Source of the DNA: Chryseobacterium sp.
Lineage (GTDB): Bacteria; Bacteroidota; Bacteroidia; Flavobacteriales; Weeksellaceae
Reading direction: 5' to 3'
Length of the DNA stretch: 6,402 nucleotides
NCBI GenBank assembly: GCA_017989575.1
Contig: JAGNPP010000155.1
Location: 1 to 6,402, forward strand
Shown: piece by piece, positions 1 through 6,402 of the stretch
How positions within the stretch are numbered: position 1 is the stretch's first letter
How the letters are laid out: every line of letters starts with the position of its first letter
The notes under the pieces: generated by a model
Seen by the model: only the letters and a program-made list of their open reading frames with translations
Told to the model about the DNA's origin: nothing
Databases searched by the model: none
Position numbers and translations under genes: made by a program

Positions 1-708
1 AAGAAGGAGTATGTGAATCCGTTTTCCTTCATCGGAAAAGTAGAATTGGCAGGTAATTTTTTGAATTTAATAACTAAAAAAGAAGAGAATTACCTTGTTT
101 ATGGAAATACGAAAACCATCTTCAAAATTCCGTTTTCTCAGTTTATCAAATTTGATTTGGATTTTAGAAAATATTTTACATTTTTTAATGACAGAGCAAA
201 ACCGCATACATTGGCAATCAGACAATTTGTGGGGATCGGAATTCCTTATGGAAACTCCAGCGAGATGCCATTTGTAAGATCCTATTTCAACGGAGGTGCG
301 TACGACATCCGAGCTTGGATGGCGTTTGGCGGTTTGGGTCCCGCAGATTCGCAGCTGGATGAGCGAGTGCGTTCCTATGCGATGGACAATTTGAAACTTA
401 CAACCAGTGTAGAATACCGTGTTCCGCTTACCGATATGTTTGAAACCGCTATTTTTACAGATGCCGGAAATATCTGGGGACTCAAGGATAATGGATTTGG
501 AGATCAGTTCAAATTCAGAAAGTTCATTAGCCAAATGGGCGTGGGAAGTGGTTTTGGAATCCGTATGAATATTGCTTATGTAAATCTGAGATTGGATATG
601 GCTTACAAAATGTACGATCCAAACCGTCCGCAAGGAGACCGTTGGGTGGTAGATAAAATCAAGCCTCTGAAACCAACTATTAATTTTGCCATCGGTTATC
701 CATTCTAA
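1..708 (+). CDS. BamA/TamA (Omp85) family outer-membrane barrel, TamL-like, C-terminal part (5' end missing)
   Basis: This frame is open from base 1, so the gene begins outside the window; the GTG at 13 is simply an internal valine codon. About 235 codons of the C-terminal beta-barrel remain. Visible hallmarks are the GIGIPYGNS stretch, the FNGG turn, IRAW at 307-318 followed by GGLGP, then SVEYRVPL and the strand FTDAGNIW. The protein ends in alternating hydrophobic residues with a final phenylalanine (FAIGYPF), as expected for a beta-signal read by the BAM machinery. Omp85 proteins insert or export proteins or lipids at the outer membrane. The IRAW loop, in place of the VRGF/Y of proteobacterial BamA, together with LGP, points to the TamL-type proteins of Bacteroidota. 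The POTRA domains and any lipoprotein signal that would separate TamL from BamA lie outside the window. The family is certain; the subfamily is an inference. The next gene starts 15 bases downstream. Confidence 0.9.
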   Translation, partial: KKEYVNPFSFIGKVELAGNFLNLITKKEENYLVYGNTKTIFKIPFSQFIKFDLDFRKYFTFFNDRAKPHTLAIRQFVGIGIPYGNSSEMPFVRSYFNGGAYDIRAWMAFGGLGPADSQLDERVRSYAMDNLKLTTSVEYRVPLTDMFETAIFTDAGNIWGLKDNGFGDQFKFRKFISQMGVGSGFGIRMNIAYVNLRLDMAYKMYDPNRPQGDRWVVDKIKPLKPTINFAIGYPF

Positions 709-723
709 AATTTATCTTTATCC

Positions 724-1758
724 ATGAGACTTTTCAAGTTTATCGTTATTATCATTTTGTGTCTTTTCGGGATCTATTCTATCTCTATGAATTTTGTGGA
801 TGAGAGCAAGAGTTTTGTGCATCATTCCGAGATCGATTATCCTGTGGATCGTGTTTTTCCTCAGTTTAATAATCTTCAGAACTTCACCACTTGGAATGAT
901 TTCTTTAATGAAAAAGATAATATCAGTTATAATTTCTTCAGTCCTTATGAAGGCATCGGAAGTGCGATGAAGTTTTCGGATAAGAAGAATGATGATTTCG
1001 GAGATTTGTTTATCCGATATTCCAATCCCAACCGAACTTTGCGTTATCAGCTTTTTGAAGGCGATAGCGAGAATCCTTATTTGATTGATGTCAAATTCAT
1101 TCCGTCTGGCAACAAAACCAAAATGATTTGGAATATCCACACTCCCAAGAGAAGCTATCTGGAAAGATCTCTCAATTTGGTTGCAGAAGATTTTTTTGTG
1201 GAAAATATTGATAAAAGTATGAAGAATCTCTATCTGCTTTTAGGCAACAAAGTCAACAAGGATCAAATCTTGGCTTCTGTAAAATATGACAGCGTGATGG
1301 TCGAAAACAGAGAAGGCGGACTGCTTTTGGGCGTGAATGTAAGTACTAGAAATACCAAGGATATTCTTTTCAAAAATGTGATTATGAATCACAACAAGGT
1401 TCTCAATTTCGTTAAATCCGATCTTGCAAAGAAAGACGATGAGTTCGGAACGCCTGTGTTGATGACAAATCCTGCCAATCTCAAAGACAAAGAAGTTTCT
1501 TATTTCTACGGCGTTCCGCTATCCAAAAGAACTTCTGTGAGCGACAATAATTTTAATTTCCATACCATCAATGCTTCCAAGATGTATGTGATTTATTATC
1601 GAGGGAATTACAACAGCCGCATCAAAAACATTCAGGAGCTGGTAAAAAAAGCAAAGAAAGATACCTTGAGAAATGGTCAGTTAATGGAGGAGTTCTTGGA
1701 AGAGCCTGCTGAAAATCAAGATGTAAAGCTGAAATTATCTTTGCCGGTTTACAGATAG
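724..1758 (+). CDS. Membrane-anchored SRPBCC-like plus GyrI-like ligand-binding domain protein
   Basis: A 344-residue protein of unknown specific function. Residues 3-25 form one hydrophobic segment (FIVIIILCLFGIY within it) that reads as an uncleaved N-terminal anchor, which would place the rest in the periplasm. Residues about 31-173 look like an SRPBCC/polyketide-cyclase fold: the opening strand with YPVDRVFPQFNN, then LQNFTTWNDF, a central run of strands, and a long final helix ending near NLYLLL. Residues about 185-344 resemble the GyrI-like/effector-binding fold: KMYVIYYRGNYNSRI, a helix, then MEEFLEEP and the closing strand LKLSLPVY. Both folds usually bind hydrophobic or small ligands; no catalytic residues can be named. 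The ATG at 724 is the first start after the upstream gene's TAA at 706-708, which lies in the same frame. There is no Shine-Dalgarno sequence and no room for a promoter in the 15-base gap, so co-transcription with the barrel gene is likely. The domain calls rest on pattern recognition, the first being somewhat weaker. Confidence 0.85.
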   Translation: MRLFKFIVIIILCLFGIYSISMNFVDESKSFVHHSEIDYPVDRVFPQFNNLQNFTTWNDFFNEKDNISYNFFSPYEGIGSAMKFSDKKNDDFGDLFIRYSNPNRTLRYQLFEGDSENPYLIDVKFIPSGNKTKMIWNIHTPKRSYLERSLNLVAEDFFVENIDKSMKNLYLLLGNKVNKDQILASVKYDSVMVENREGGLLLGVNVSTRNTKDILFKNVIMNHNKVLNFVKSDLAKKDDEFGTPVLMTNPANLKDKEVSYFYGVPLSKRTSVSDNNFNFHTINASKMYVIYYRGNYNSRIKNIQELVKKAKKDTLRNGQLMEEFLEEPAENQDVKLKLSLPVYR

Positions 1759-1766
1759 TTTATCTG
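1752..1766. repeat. Perfect inverted repeat at the end of the SRPBCC/GyrI-like gene
   Basis: CAGATA, a GTT spacer, then TATCTG: 6-base arms that overlap the TAG stop (1756-1758). No T-run follows, so it is a poor Rho-independent terminator. It could be a protein-binding site, a weak hairpin at the mRNA 3' end, or chance in AT-rich DNA. Confidence 0.4.
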
Positions 1767-1804
1767 ACAAATATCATGTATATTTACGGGAATAAATCGT
1801 TTGA

Positions 1805-1838
1805 TTGAATGCTAATCCACAAAAAATTAGTAAATTTG
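1805..1838 (+). promoter_or_regulatory. Probable Bacteroidota-type promoter for sucAB
   Basis: TAAATTTG at 1831-1838 matches the TAnnTTTG -7 consensus known for Flavobacterium and Bacteroides. A TTG at 1805-1807 could be the -33 element; its spacer of 23 bases is at the long end of the reported range. Transcription would then start near 1843-1846, giving a leader of about 40 bases before the sucA ATG. The position in the longest gap of the window, directly ahead of sucA, supports the call. No transcript data are visible here, and AT-rich DNA gives chance matches. Confidence 0.55.
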
Positions 1839-1867
1839 GTCGCAATTATTTAATCGTAAATATTTTA

Positions 1868-1880
1868 ACAGATAATCTGT
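1868..1880. repeat. Perfect inverted repeat just before the sucA start codon
   Basis: ACAGAT-A-ATCTGT is a perfect 13-base palindrome around one central base, ending four bases before the sucA ATG. Under the promoter proposed at 1805-1838 it would lie in the transcribed leader. As DNA it could be a dimer-binding operator; as RNA it could form a 5-pair stem with a UAA loop close to the ribosome entry site. The in-frame TAA at 1873-1875 lies inside it and rules out an earlier sucA start. Function is unproven and chance is possible. Confidence 0.45.
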
Positions 1881-1884
1881 AATA

Positions 1885-4695
1885 ATGGATAAATTTTCAT
1901 TTCTAAATGCAGTACATGCTCAGCTGATTGATGATATGTACGAGCAGTACAAAAAATACCCCGATGCATTAGAACCATCTTGGAAAGCGTTTTTCCAAGG
2001 TTTTGATTTTGCTTTAGAAAACTATAATGATGATGTAGAAGTTACATCTGCTTCTGCTGGCTCTGCGCCAGTTCAATATGCACAGCAAGCCGTTGCAAAC
2101 AATGCGGTTTCAGAAGATATTACAAAAGAATTTAAGGTAGTAAACCTTATCAATGCTTACAGATCAAGAGGTCACCTTTTCACAAAAACCAATCCTGTAA
2201 GAGAAAGAAGACATCATTTCCCAACGCTTGAATTAGAAAACTTCGAATTGTCAAAAGATGATTTGAATAAGAAATTTAATTCTGCGACACAAACCGGAAT
2301 GCCTGGTCCTGCAACTTTGCAAGAGATCATCACACATTTGGAAAACATCTATTGTGATTCTATCGGTGTGGAATATATGCACATCCAAAATGTAGAGGAG
2401 AAGAAGTGGATTATGGAATGGGTGAATGTGAATGAAAACCATCCAACTCTTTCTGCTCAGGAAAAAACAGAAATTCTTTTCAAATTAAACCAAGCGGTGG
2501 CGTTTGAAAATTACCTTCATACAAAATTCGTAGGTCAAAAACGTTTCTCTCTCGAAGGAGGCGAATCTTTGATTCCTGCACTTGACCAATTGATTACAAG
2601 ATCTTCACAGTTAGGTGTTGACGAAGTCGTTCTTGGAATGGCGCACAGAGGACGTCTGAATGTTTTGACCAATGTTTTCCAAAAGTCTTACAAACAGATT
2701 TTCTCAGAATTTGAAGGGAAGGAATTTGAAGAAGATGTTTTCTCTGGTGACGTTAAATATCACTTGGGATCTTCTAAAAAAATCACCACTGCAAACGGCG
2801 AAGAAGTTAGAATTAATTTAACGCCTAATCCATCGCACTTAGAAACTGTTGCAGCGCTTGTAGAAGGAATCTGCAGAGCAAAAGTTGACAACACTTACAA
2901 CGACGATTATTCCAAAGTTTTACCAATCGTAATCCACGGAGACGGTGCAATTGCTGGTCAAGGTATTGTTTATGAGATTGCTCAGATGATGAACCTGGAA
3001 GGTTACAAAACTGGTGGAACAGTTCATATCGTGGTTAATAATCAGGTATCTTTCACCACCAATTATTTGGATGCAAGATCGTCTGTTTATTGTACAGATA
3101 TTGCAAAAGTAACGGATTCTCCAGTGATGCACGTCAATGCTGATGATGTAGAAGCTGTAGTTCACGCCATCAGATTTGCTGCAGATTTCCGAGCTAAGTT
3201 TGGTAAAGACGTTTATATCGATCTGCTTGGTTACAGAAAATATGGACATAATGAAGGTGATGAGCCAAGATTTACACAGCCAAATCTTTATAAATTAATC
3301 TCAAAACACCAAAACCCTAGAGAGATCTACAAAGATCTTTTGATTAAGGAGAACGTGGTTTCTGACGAAGTCTTGACTAAGATGGAGAAGGAATTCAAAG
3401 GGTTGTTAGATGAGAATTTTGACGCTTCCAAAGAAATCGAGAGAAATACAATGGATGTCTTTATGCAAGATGACTGGACAGATTTCCCAATCGGTGGAAA
3501 AGGTTGTGTTTCGAATTCTGATATTGATACAACTTACGACCTTGAAAAACTGAAGGAACTTGCAATTAAAATTTCAACACTTCCTGCAGATAAAAAATTC
3601 ATCAATAAAATCACTCGTCTTTTCGACAACAGAGTGAAGATGGTTGAGAATAATTCTTTGGATTGGGCGACCGGCGAGTTGTTGGCTTATGCAACATTGC
3701 TTACCGAGGGTTACAACGTAAGGATTTCTGGAGAAGATGTGGAAAGAGGAACTTTCTCTCACCGCCACGCCGTTGTTAAAACTGAAGATACAGAGGAAGA
3801 ATATATCCCATTAAGACAAATAAACGAACAAAGATTTGATGTTTATAACTCACATCTTTCAGAATATGGCGTTCTAGGTTTCGATTATGGTTATGCAATG
3901 GCCGCACCTAAAACATTGACCATCTGGGAAGCTCAGTTCGGTGATTTTACAAATGGTGCTCAGATCATTGTTGACCAATATCTAGTTGCTGCCGAGGAAA
4001 AATGGAAGATCCAAGATGGTTTGGTAATGATGTTGCCTCACGGATCCGAAGGTCAAGGTGCAGAACACTCTTCTGCAAGATTGGAAAGATTCCTGACGCT
4101 TGCTGCCAATGAGAACATCATTGTTGCAAACATTACTTCTCCAGCTAACTATTTCCACTTGTTGAGAAGACAAATGAAATTCGGATTCAGAAAACCATTG
4201 GTGATCATGACACCAAAATCATTGTTGAGACATCCAAAAGTTGTTTCTCCACTAGAAGATCTTGCAACAGGAAGTTTCCAGCCAATTTTGGACGATCCTA
4301 CAGCTGATCCAGCAAAAGTGGAAAGATTGGTACTTTGTACTGGTAAATTATATTACGATCTTTTGGCTAAGAAAGAAGAGCTTAATGATGATAAAGTAGC
4401 TTTGGTAAGACTTGAGCAGGTTTATCCATTAAACTTTGAAAAAGTTCAAGCCATCTTTGATAAGTACAGCAACAAAAAAGATCTGATTTGGGCTCAGGAA
4501 GAACCAGAAAATATGGGAGCTTGGAGTTTCATCTTGAGAAACTTTAGAAATACAAACATTCAATTGATTTCTCCGGTTGCAAGTGGAACGCCTGCTCCTG
4601 GAAGTCACAAGATGTTTGAGAAAAACCAGACCAAGATCATCAATTCTGTTTTTCAATGCAATGATGAGCCTGCAAAAAGACCAGTTACAGCTTAA
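1885..4695 (+). CDS. sucA: 2-oxoglutarate dehydrogenase E1 component
   Basis: SucA (936 residues, normal for the family) is the thiamine-diphosphate-dependent E1 of the cytoplasmic 2-oxoglutarate dehydrogenase complex: it decarboxylates 2-oxoglutarate and reductively succinylates the lipoyl group of SucB. The N-terminal E2-binding segment is intact (residues 1-45, with FLNAVHAQLIDDMYEQYKK and PSWKAFF). The catalytic part shows RFSLEGGESLIPALD (220-234), MAHRGRLNVL (252-261), NPSHLE (315-320), and the ThDP/Mg motif HGDGAIAGQG (351-360) closing with NNQVSFTT (385-392). DEPRFTQP and RGTFSHRHAV (621-630) follow. The transketolase-type pyrimidine-binding and C-terminal parts carry LPHGSEGQGAEHSSARLERF (717-736) and the ending SGTPAPGSHKMFEKNQ. 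No frameshift or missing key residue is seen. The ATG at 1885 is fixed by an in-frame TAA 12 bases upstream; the AATA in front of it, with no Shine-Dalgarno sequence, is typical of Bacteroidota. sucB follows after 68 bases, suggesting one operon. Confidence 0.98.
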   Translation: MDKFSFLNAVHAQLIDDMYEQYKKYPDALEPSWKAFFQGFDFALENYNDDVEVTSASAGSAPVQYAQQAVANNAVSEDITKEFKVVNLINAYRSRGHLFTKTNPVRERRHHFPTLELENFELSKDDLNKKFNSATQTGMPGPATLQEIITHLENIYCDSIGVEYMHIQNVEEKKWIMEWVNVNENHPTLSAQEKTEILFKLNQAVAFENYLHTKFVGQKRFSLEGGESLIPALDQLITRSSQLGVDEVVLGMAHRGRLNVLTNVFQKSYKQIFSEFEGKEFEEDVFSGDVKYHLGSSKKITTANGEEVRINLTPNPSHLETVAALVEGICRAKVDNTYNDDYSKVLPIVIHGDGAIAGQGIVYEIAQMMNLEGYKTGGTVHIVVNNQVSFTTNYLDARSSVYCTDIAKVTDSPVMHVNADDVEAVVHAIRFAADFRAKFGKDVYIDLLGYRKYGHNEGDEPRFTQPNLYKLISKHQNPREIYKDLLIKENVVSDEVLTKMEKEFKGLLDENFDASKEIERNTMDVFMQDDWTDFPIGGKGCVSNSDIDTTYDLEKLKELAIKISTLPADKKFINKITRLFDNRVKMVENNSLDWATGELLAYATLLTEGYNVRISGEDVERGTFSHRHAVVKTEDTEEEYIPLRQINEQRFDVYNSHLSEYGVLGFDYGYAMAAPKTLTIWEAQFGDFTNGAQIIVDQYLVAAEEKWKIQDGLVMMLPHGSEGQGAEHSSARLERFLTLAANENIIVANITSPANYFHLLRRQMKFGFRKPLVIMTPKSLLRHPKVVSPLEDLATGSFQPILDDPTADPAKVERLVLCTGKLYYDLLAKKEELNDDKVALVRLEQVYPLNFEKVQAIFDKYSNKKDLIWAQEEPENMGAWSFILRNFRNTNIQLISPVASGTPAPGSHKMFEKNQTKIINSVFQCNDEPAKRPVTA

Positions 4696-4730
4696 TAAAA
4701 TTAATAAACTATAAAGAATAACAGTCTTCA

Positions 4731-4742
4731 CAGATTGTTCTG
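4731..4742. repeat. Short imperfect-context inverted repeat in the sucA-sucB gap
   Basis: CAGA-TTGT-TCTG has 4-base arms, extendable to TTCA...TGAA if two bases bulge out. It lies in the 68-base gap between sucA and sucB. The gap holds no TAnnTTTG box and no terminator-like hairpin with a T-run, so sucB is most simply read from the sucA transcript. The hairpin is weak and may be chance. Confidence 0.25.
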
Positions 4743-4763
4743 AAATTAAAAACAAAATAGAGT

Positions 4764-6005
4764 ATGTCAATATTAGAAATGAAAGTTCCTTCACCAGGAG
4801 AATCTATCACAGAAGTAGAAATCGCAACTTGGTTAGTACAAGACGGTGATTACGTAGAAAAAGATCAGCCAATTGCAGAAGTAGATTCTGACAAGGCAAC
4901 TTTGGAACTTCCTGCTGAGCAAAGTGGTATAATCACTTTGAAGGCAGAAGAAGGTGAAGTGGTTCAAGTTGGTCAAGTGGTTTGTCTTATTGATATGGAT
5001 GCTGCAAAACCAGACGGTGGCGCTGCTCCAGCCGCAGAAAAACCAAAAGAAGAGCCTAAAGCTGAAGTTAAAAAAGAAGAAACAGCACCTGCTCCAAAAG
5101 CCGAAGCTGCAAAAACTGAAACTTACGCTGCTCAAACACCTTCTCCTGCTGCTAAAAAAATCCTTGACGAAAAAGGAATTGCTCCAAGTCAGGTAAGTGG
5201 TTCTGGCAGAGATGGCAGAATTACAAAAGATGATGCTGTTACAGCTTCGGTTCCTGCAATGGGAAGCGCAAGTGGCGGAAACAGAGGAACATCGACTACA
5301 AAACTTTCAGTTCTTAGAAGAAAGATCGCTGCAAGATTGGTTTCAGTGAAAAACGAAACGGCAATGTTGACGACTTTCAACGAGGTTGATATGTCCGAGA
5401 TCTTCAGAATCAGAAAACAATATAAAGAAGAATTTGCTGCAAAACACGGCATCGGTCTTGGATTTATGTCTTTCTTCACGAAAGCCGTTACGAGAGCATT
5501 AAAACTTTACCCAGATGTAAACGCTTCTATCGACGGGGATTTCAAAACTAATTATGACTTTGCTGATATTTCTATCGCAGTTTCAGGACCAAAAGGTTTG
5601 ATGGTTCCAGTGCTTAGAAATGCAGAAAATATGTCTCTAAGAGGTGTTGAAGCAAACATCAAAGACCTTGCTTTAAAAGTAAGAGACGGAAAAATCACAG
5701 TTGATGAGATGACTGGAGGAACTTTCACTATCACGAATGGTGGAACTTTCGGATCGATGTTATCTACACCAATCATCAACCCGCCACAATCTGCAATCTT
5801 GGGAATGCACAACATCATCCAAAGACCAGTTGCTGTTGACGGACAAGTCGTGATTAGACCAATGATGTACGTTGCAATGTCTTATGACCACAGAATCATC
5901 GACGGAAAAGAATCCGTAGGTTTCTTGGTAGCCGTAAAAGAAGCAATCGACAATCCAGTAGAATTCCTAATGGATGGCGACGAAAGAAGAGCTTTGGAAT
6001 TGTAA
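4764..6005 (+). CDS. sucB: Dihydrolipoyllysine-residue succinyltransferase, E2 of 2-oxoglutarate dehydrogenase
   Basis: SucB (413 residues) forms the core of the 2-oxoglutarate dehydrogenase complex and moves the succinyl group from its lipoyl arm to CoA. It has a single lipoyl domain (residues about 2-78) with the modified lysine K44 in [12 protein letters not shown], then a flexible Ala/Pro/Lys/Glu-rich linker (about 80-123). A peripheral-subunit-binding domain follows (about 124-160: [13 protein letters not shown] ... [13 protein letters not shown]), and then the acyltransferase domain (about 178-413). The catalytic HRxxDG motif reads DHRIIDGK, with H376 and D380. The [14 protein letters not shown] opening and the ending near [10 protein letters not shown] favour the succinyl-specific enzyme over pyruvate or branched-chain E2, and the adjacent sucA settles it. 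The start is fixed by an in-frame TAG at 4758-4760, directly before AGT-ATG. A terminator follows 25 bases after the stop. No lpd (E3) gene is adjacent, so E3 must be encoded elsewhere. Confidence 0.98.
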   Translation: MSILEMKVPSPGESITEVEIATWLVQDGDYVEKDQPIAEVDSDKATLELPAEQSGIITLKAEEGEVVQVGQVVCLIDMDAAKPDGGAAPAAEKPKEEPKAEVKKEETAPAPKAEAAKTETYAAQTPSPAAKKILDEKGIAPSQVSGSGRDGRITKDDAVTASVPAMGSASGGNRGTSTTKLSVLRRKIAARLVSVKNETAMLTTFNEVDMSEIFRIRKQYKEEFAAKHGIGLGFMSFFTKAVTRALKLYPDVNASIDGDFKTNYDFADISIAVSGPKGLMVPVLRNAENMSLRGVEANIKDLALKVRDGKITVDEMTGGTFTITNGGTFGSMLSTPIINPPQSAILGMHNIIQRPVAVDGQVVIRPMMYVAMSYDHRIIDGKESVGFLVAVKEAIDNPVEFLMDGDERRALEL

Positions 6006-6030
6006 GAAATTTCAAATCTAAAATATATTT

Positions 6031-6059
6031 AAGAGAGCATATTTTTGCTCTCTTTTTTT
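6031..6059 (+). terminator. Rho-independent terminator after sucB
   Basis: AAGAGAGCA (6031-6039) pairs perfectly with TGCTCTCTT (6046-6054) around a 6-base TATTTT loop, and the 3' arm runs into seven consecutive T (6053-6059). It lies 25 bases after the sucB stop. The opposite strand lacks a comparable U-tract, so it works mainly for + strand transcripts, ending the sucAB unit and separating the next gene. Confidence 0.9.
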
Positions 6060-6087
6060 ATTATATTTATTTCCTAAAACACGTATT

Positions 6088-6402
6088 ATGGATCAAATGG
6101 AAATTTTTTTCGAATCACCTTTGTACAAAAAGGCAGAGGAAATAGACGACACGCTAAATTCTATCGCTAAACTCATTCCAGAAAAGAAAGTTTTTTTAGT
6201 TTTTATGAATGCGCTGATTCTCAAGGCAAGCGGTAGAATAACAAGTAACTTAATCAGGGCGCAGGATAGCAACCGCTATGATAGAAAGATGCATTCTGCA
6301 GCATTGGTTAGAAGTTCTTGTTTAGAAATTTCAGGATTAGGTGAAGAATTTCGCAAACGGGGTCTTTCTGATAGCAAATATTTTAGTGTTGTAGATAGGC
6401 AA
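6088..6402 (+). CDS. Probable four-helix-bundle protein, N-terminal part (3' end missing)
   Basis: An open frame of 105 codons runs from the ATG at 6088 to the window edge with no stop. It is the first Met codon after the terminator; a second ATG at 6097 is an alternative start. The protein reads as nearly all helix: about 10-30 (SPLYKKAEEIDDTLNSIAKL), 33-59 (FLVFMNALILKASGRI then SNLIRAQD), 62-90 (RYDRKMHSAALVRSSCLEI), and the start of another at 94. The layout of an NA.I...I..NL.RAQ-like helix followed by a YD.KM..A..VR helix recalls the four-helix-bundle family related to the 23S rRNA intervening-sequence protein, whose members in Bacteroidota have no well-defined role. There is no signal peptide or membrane segment, so it should be cytoplasmic. 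That it is a gene is well supported; the family is a tentative call from memory. No clear promoter is seen in 6060-6087. Confidence 0.7.
   Translation, partial: MDQMEIFFESPLYKKAEEIDDTLNSIAKLIPEKKVFLVFMNALILKASGRITSNLIRAQDSNRYDRKMHSAALVRSSCLEISGLGEEFRKRGLSDSKYFSVVDRQ

Noticed and set aside
67..633. Long open frame of 188 codons on the - strand, antisense to the barrel gene
   Set aside because: It lies wholly inside the well-supported Omp85 coding region, has no recognisable domain and no own signals; it is a shadow of the real gene's codon pattern.
706..723. Possible stop-codon readthrough joining the barrel and the next protein, since both share a frame
   Set aside because: The barrel ends in a proper C-terminal beta-signal with Phe, and the next protein starts with its own membrane anchor; two separate genes fit better.
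718..1140. 140-codon open frame on the - strand inside the SRPBCC/GyrI-like gene
   Set aside because: Composition and content look like an antisense shadow (isoleucine-rich, no motif); the + strand gene has coherent domains.
1752..1766. Hairpin as a terminator for the SRPBCC/GyrI-like gene
   Set aside because: Short AT-rich stem with no T-run behind it; it is reported only as an inverted repeat.
4833..5135. Phe/Ser-rich - strand open frame of 100 codons opposite the sucB linker
   Set aside because: Low-complexity antisense reading of GCT/AAA/GAA codons, not a plausible protein.
4954..5196. 80-codon Lys/Leu-rich open frame in another + frame over the sucB linker
   Set aside because: It is the shifted reading of the low-complexity Ala/Pro/Lys/Glu linker codons of sucB and has no independent start signal.
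6062..6069. TATATTTA as a possible -7 box for the gene at 6088
   Set aside because: The last base differs from the TAnnTTTG consensus and the only upstream TTG (6045-6047) is just 14 bases away, too close for a -33 element. A similar TATATTTA at 1779-1786 shows how easily it arises in this DNA.

Overview
The window looks like chromosomal DNA from a member of Bacteroidota, most likely a flavobacterium of the Chryseobacterium/Weeksellaceae kind. The basis is protein style and signals: AT-rich DNA, genes with no Shine-Dalgarno sequence in front of their starts, a TAnnTTTG-type -7 promoter box, and an outer-membrane barrel with the IRAW...LGP loop typical of Bacteroidota Omp85 proteins. The genus is an inference from memory of similar proteins, not a computed match.

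Layout: all five genes are on the + strand and no gap exceeds about 130 bases. (1) Bases 1-708 are the 3' end of an Omp85/BamA-TamA family barrel, probably TamL-like, cut by the left edge. (2) Bases 724-1758 encode a membrane-anchored protein with an SRPBCC-like domain followed by a GyrI-like ligand-binding domain; it follows the barrel gene by 15 bases and in the same frame. (3) A 126-base gap carries two short perfect inverted repeats and the best promoter candidate in the window. (4) sucA (1885-4695) and sucB (4764-6005) encode the E1 and E2 subunits of the 2-oxoglutarate dehydrogenase complex. A strong Rho-independent terminator at 6031-6059 closes this unit. (5) From 6088 to the right edge runs the start of a probable four-helix-bundle protein, cut before its stop.

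How the genes work together: SucA decarboxylates 2-oxoglutarate and passes the succinyl group to the lipoyl lysine of SucB, which transfers it to CoA. The third subunit, dihydrolipoyl dehydrogenase (E3), is not in the window, nor are the succinyl-CoA synthetase genes. The barrel and the SRPBCC/GyrI-like protein look like a separate two-gene envelope transcription unit that happens to lie upstream.

The region is mostly ordinary core genome. I found no mobile element, CRISPR array, tRNA, rRNA or convincing new system. The items most worth a second look are the anchored two-domain protein, the small palindromes around sucA, and the truncated helical protein at the right edge.
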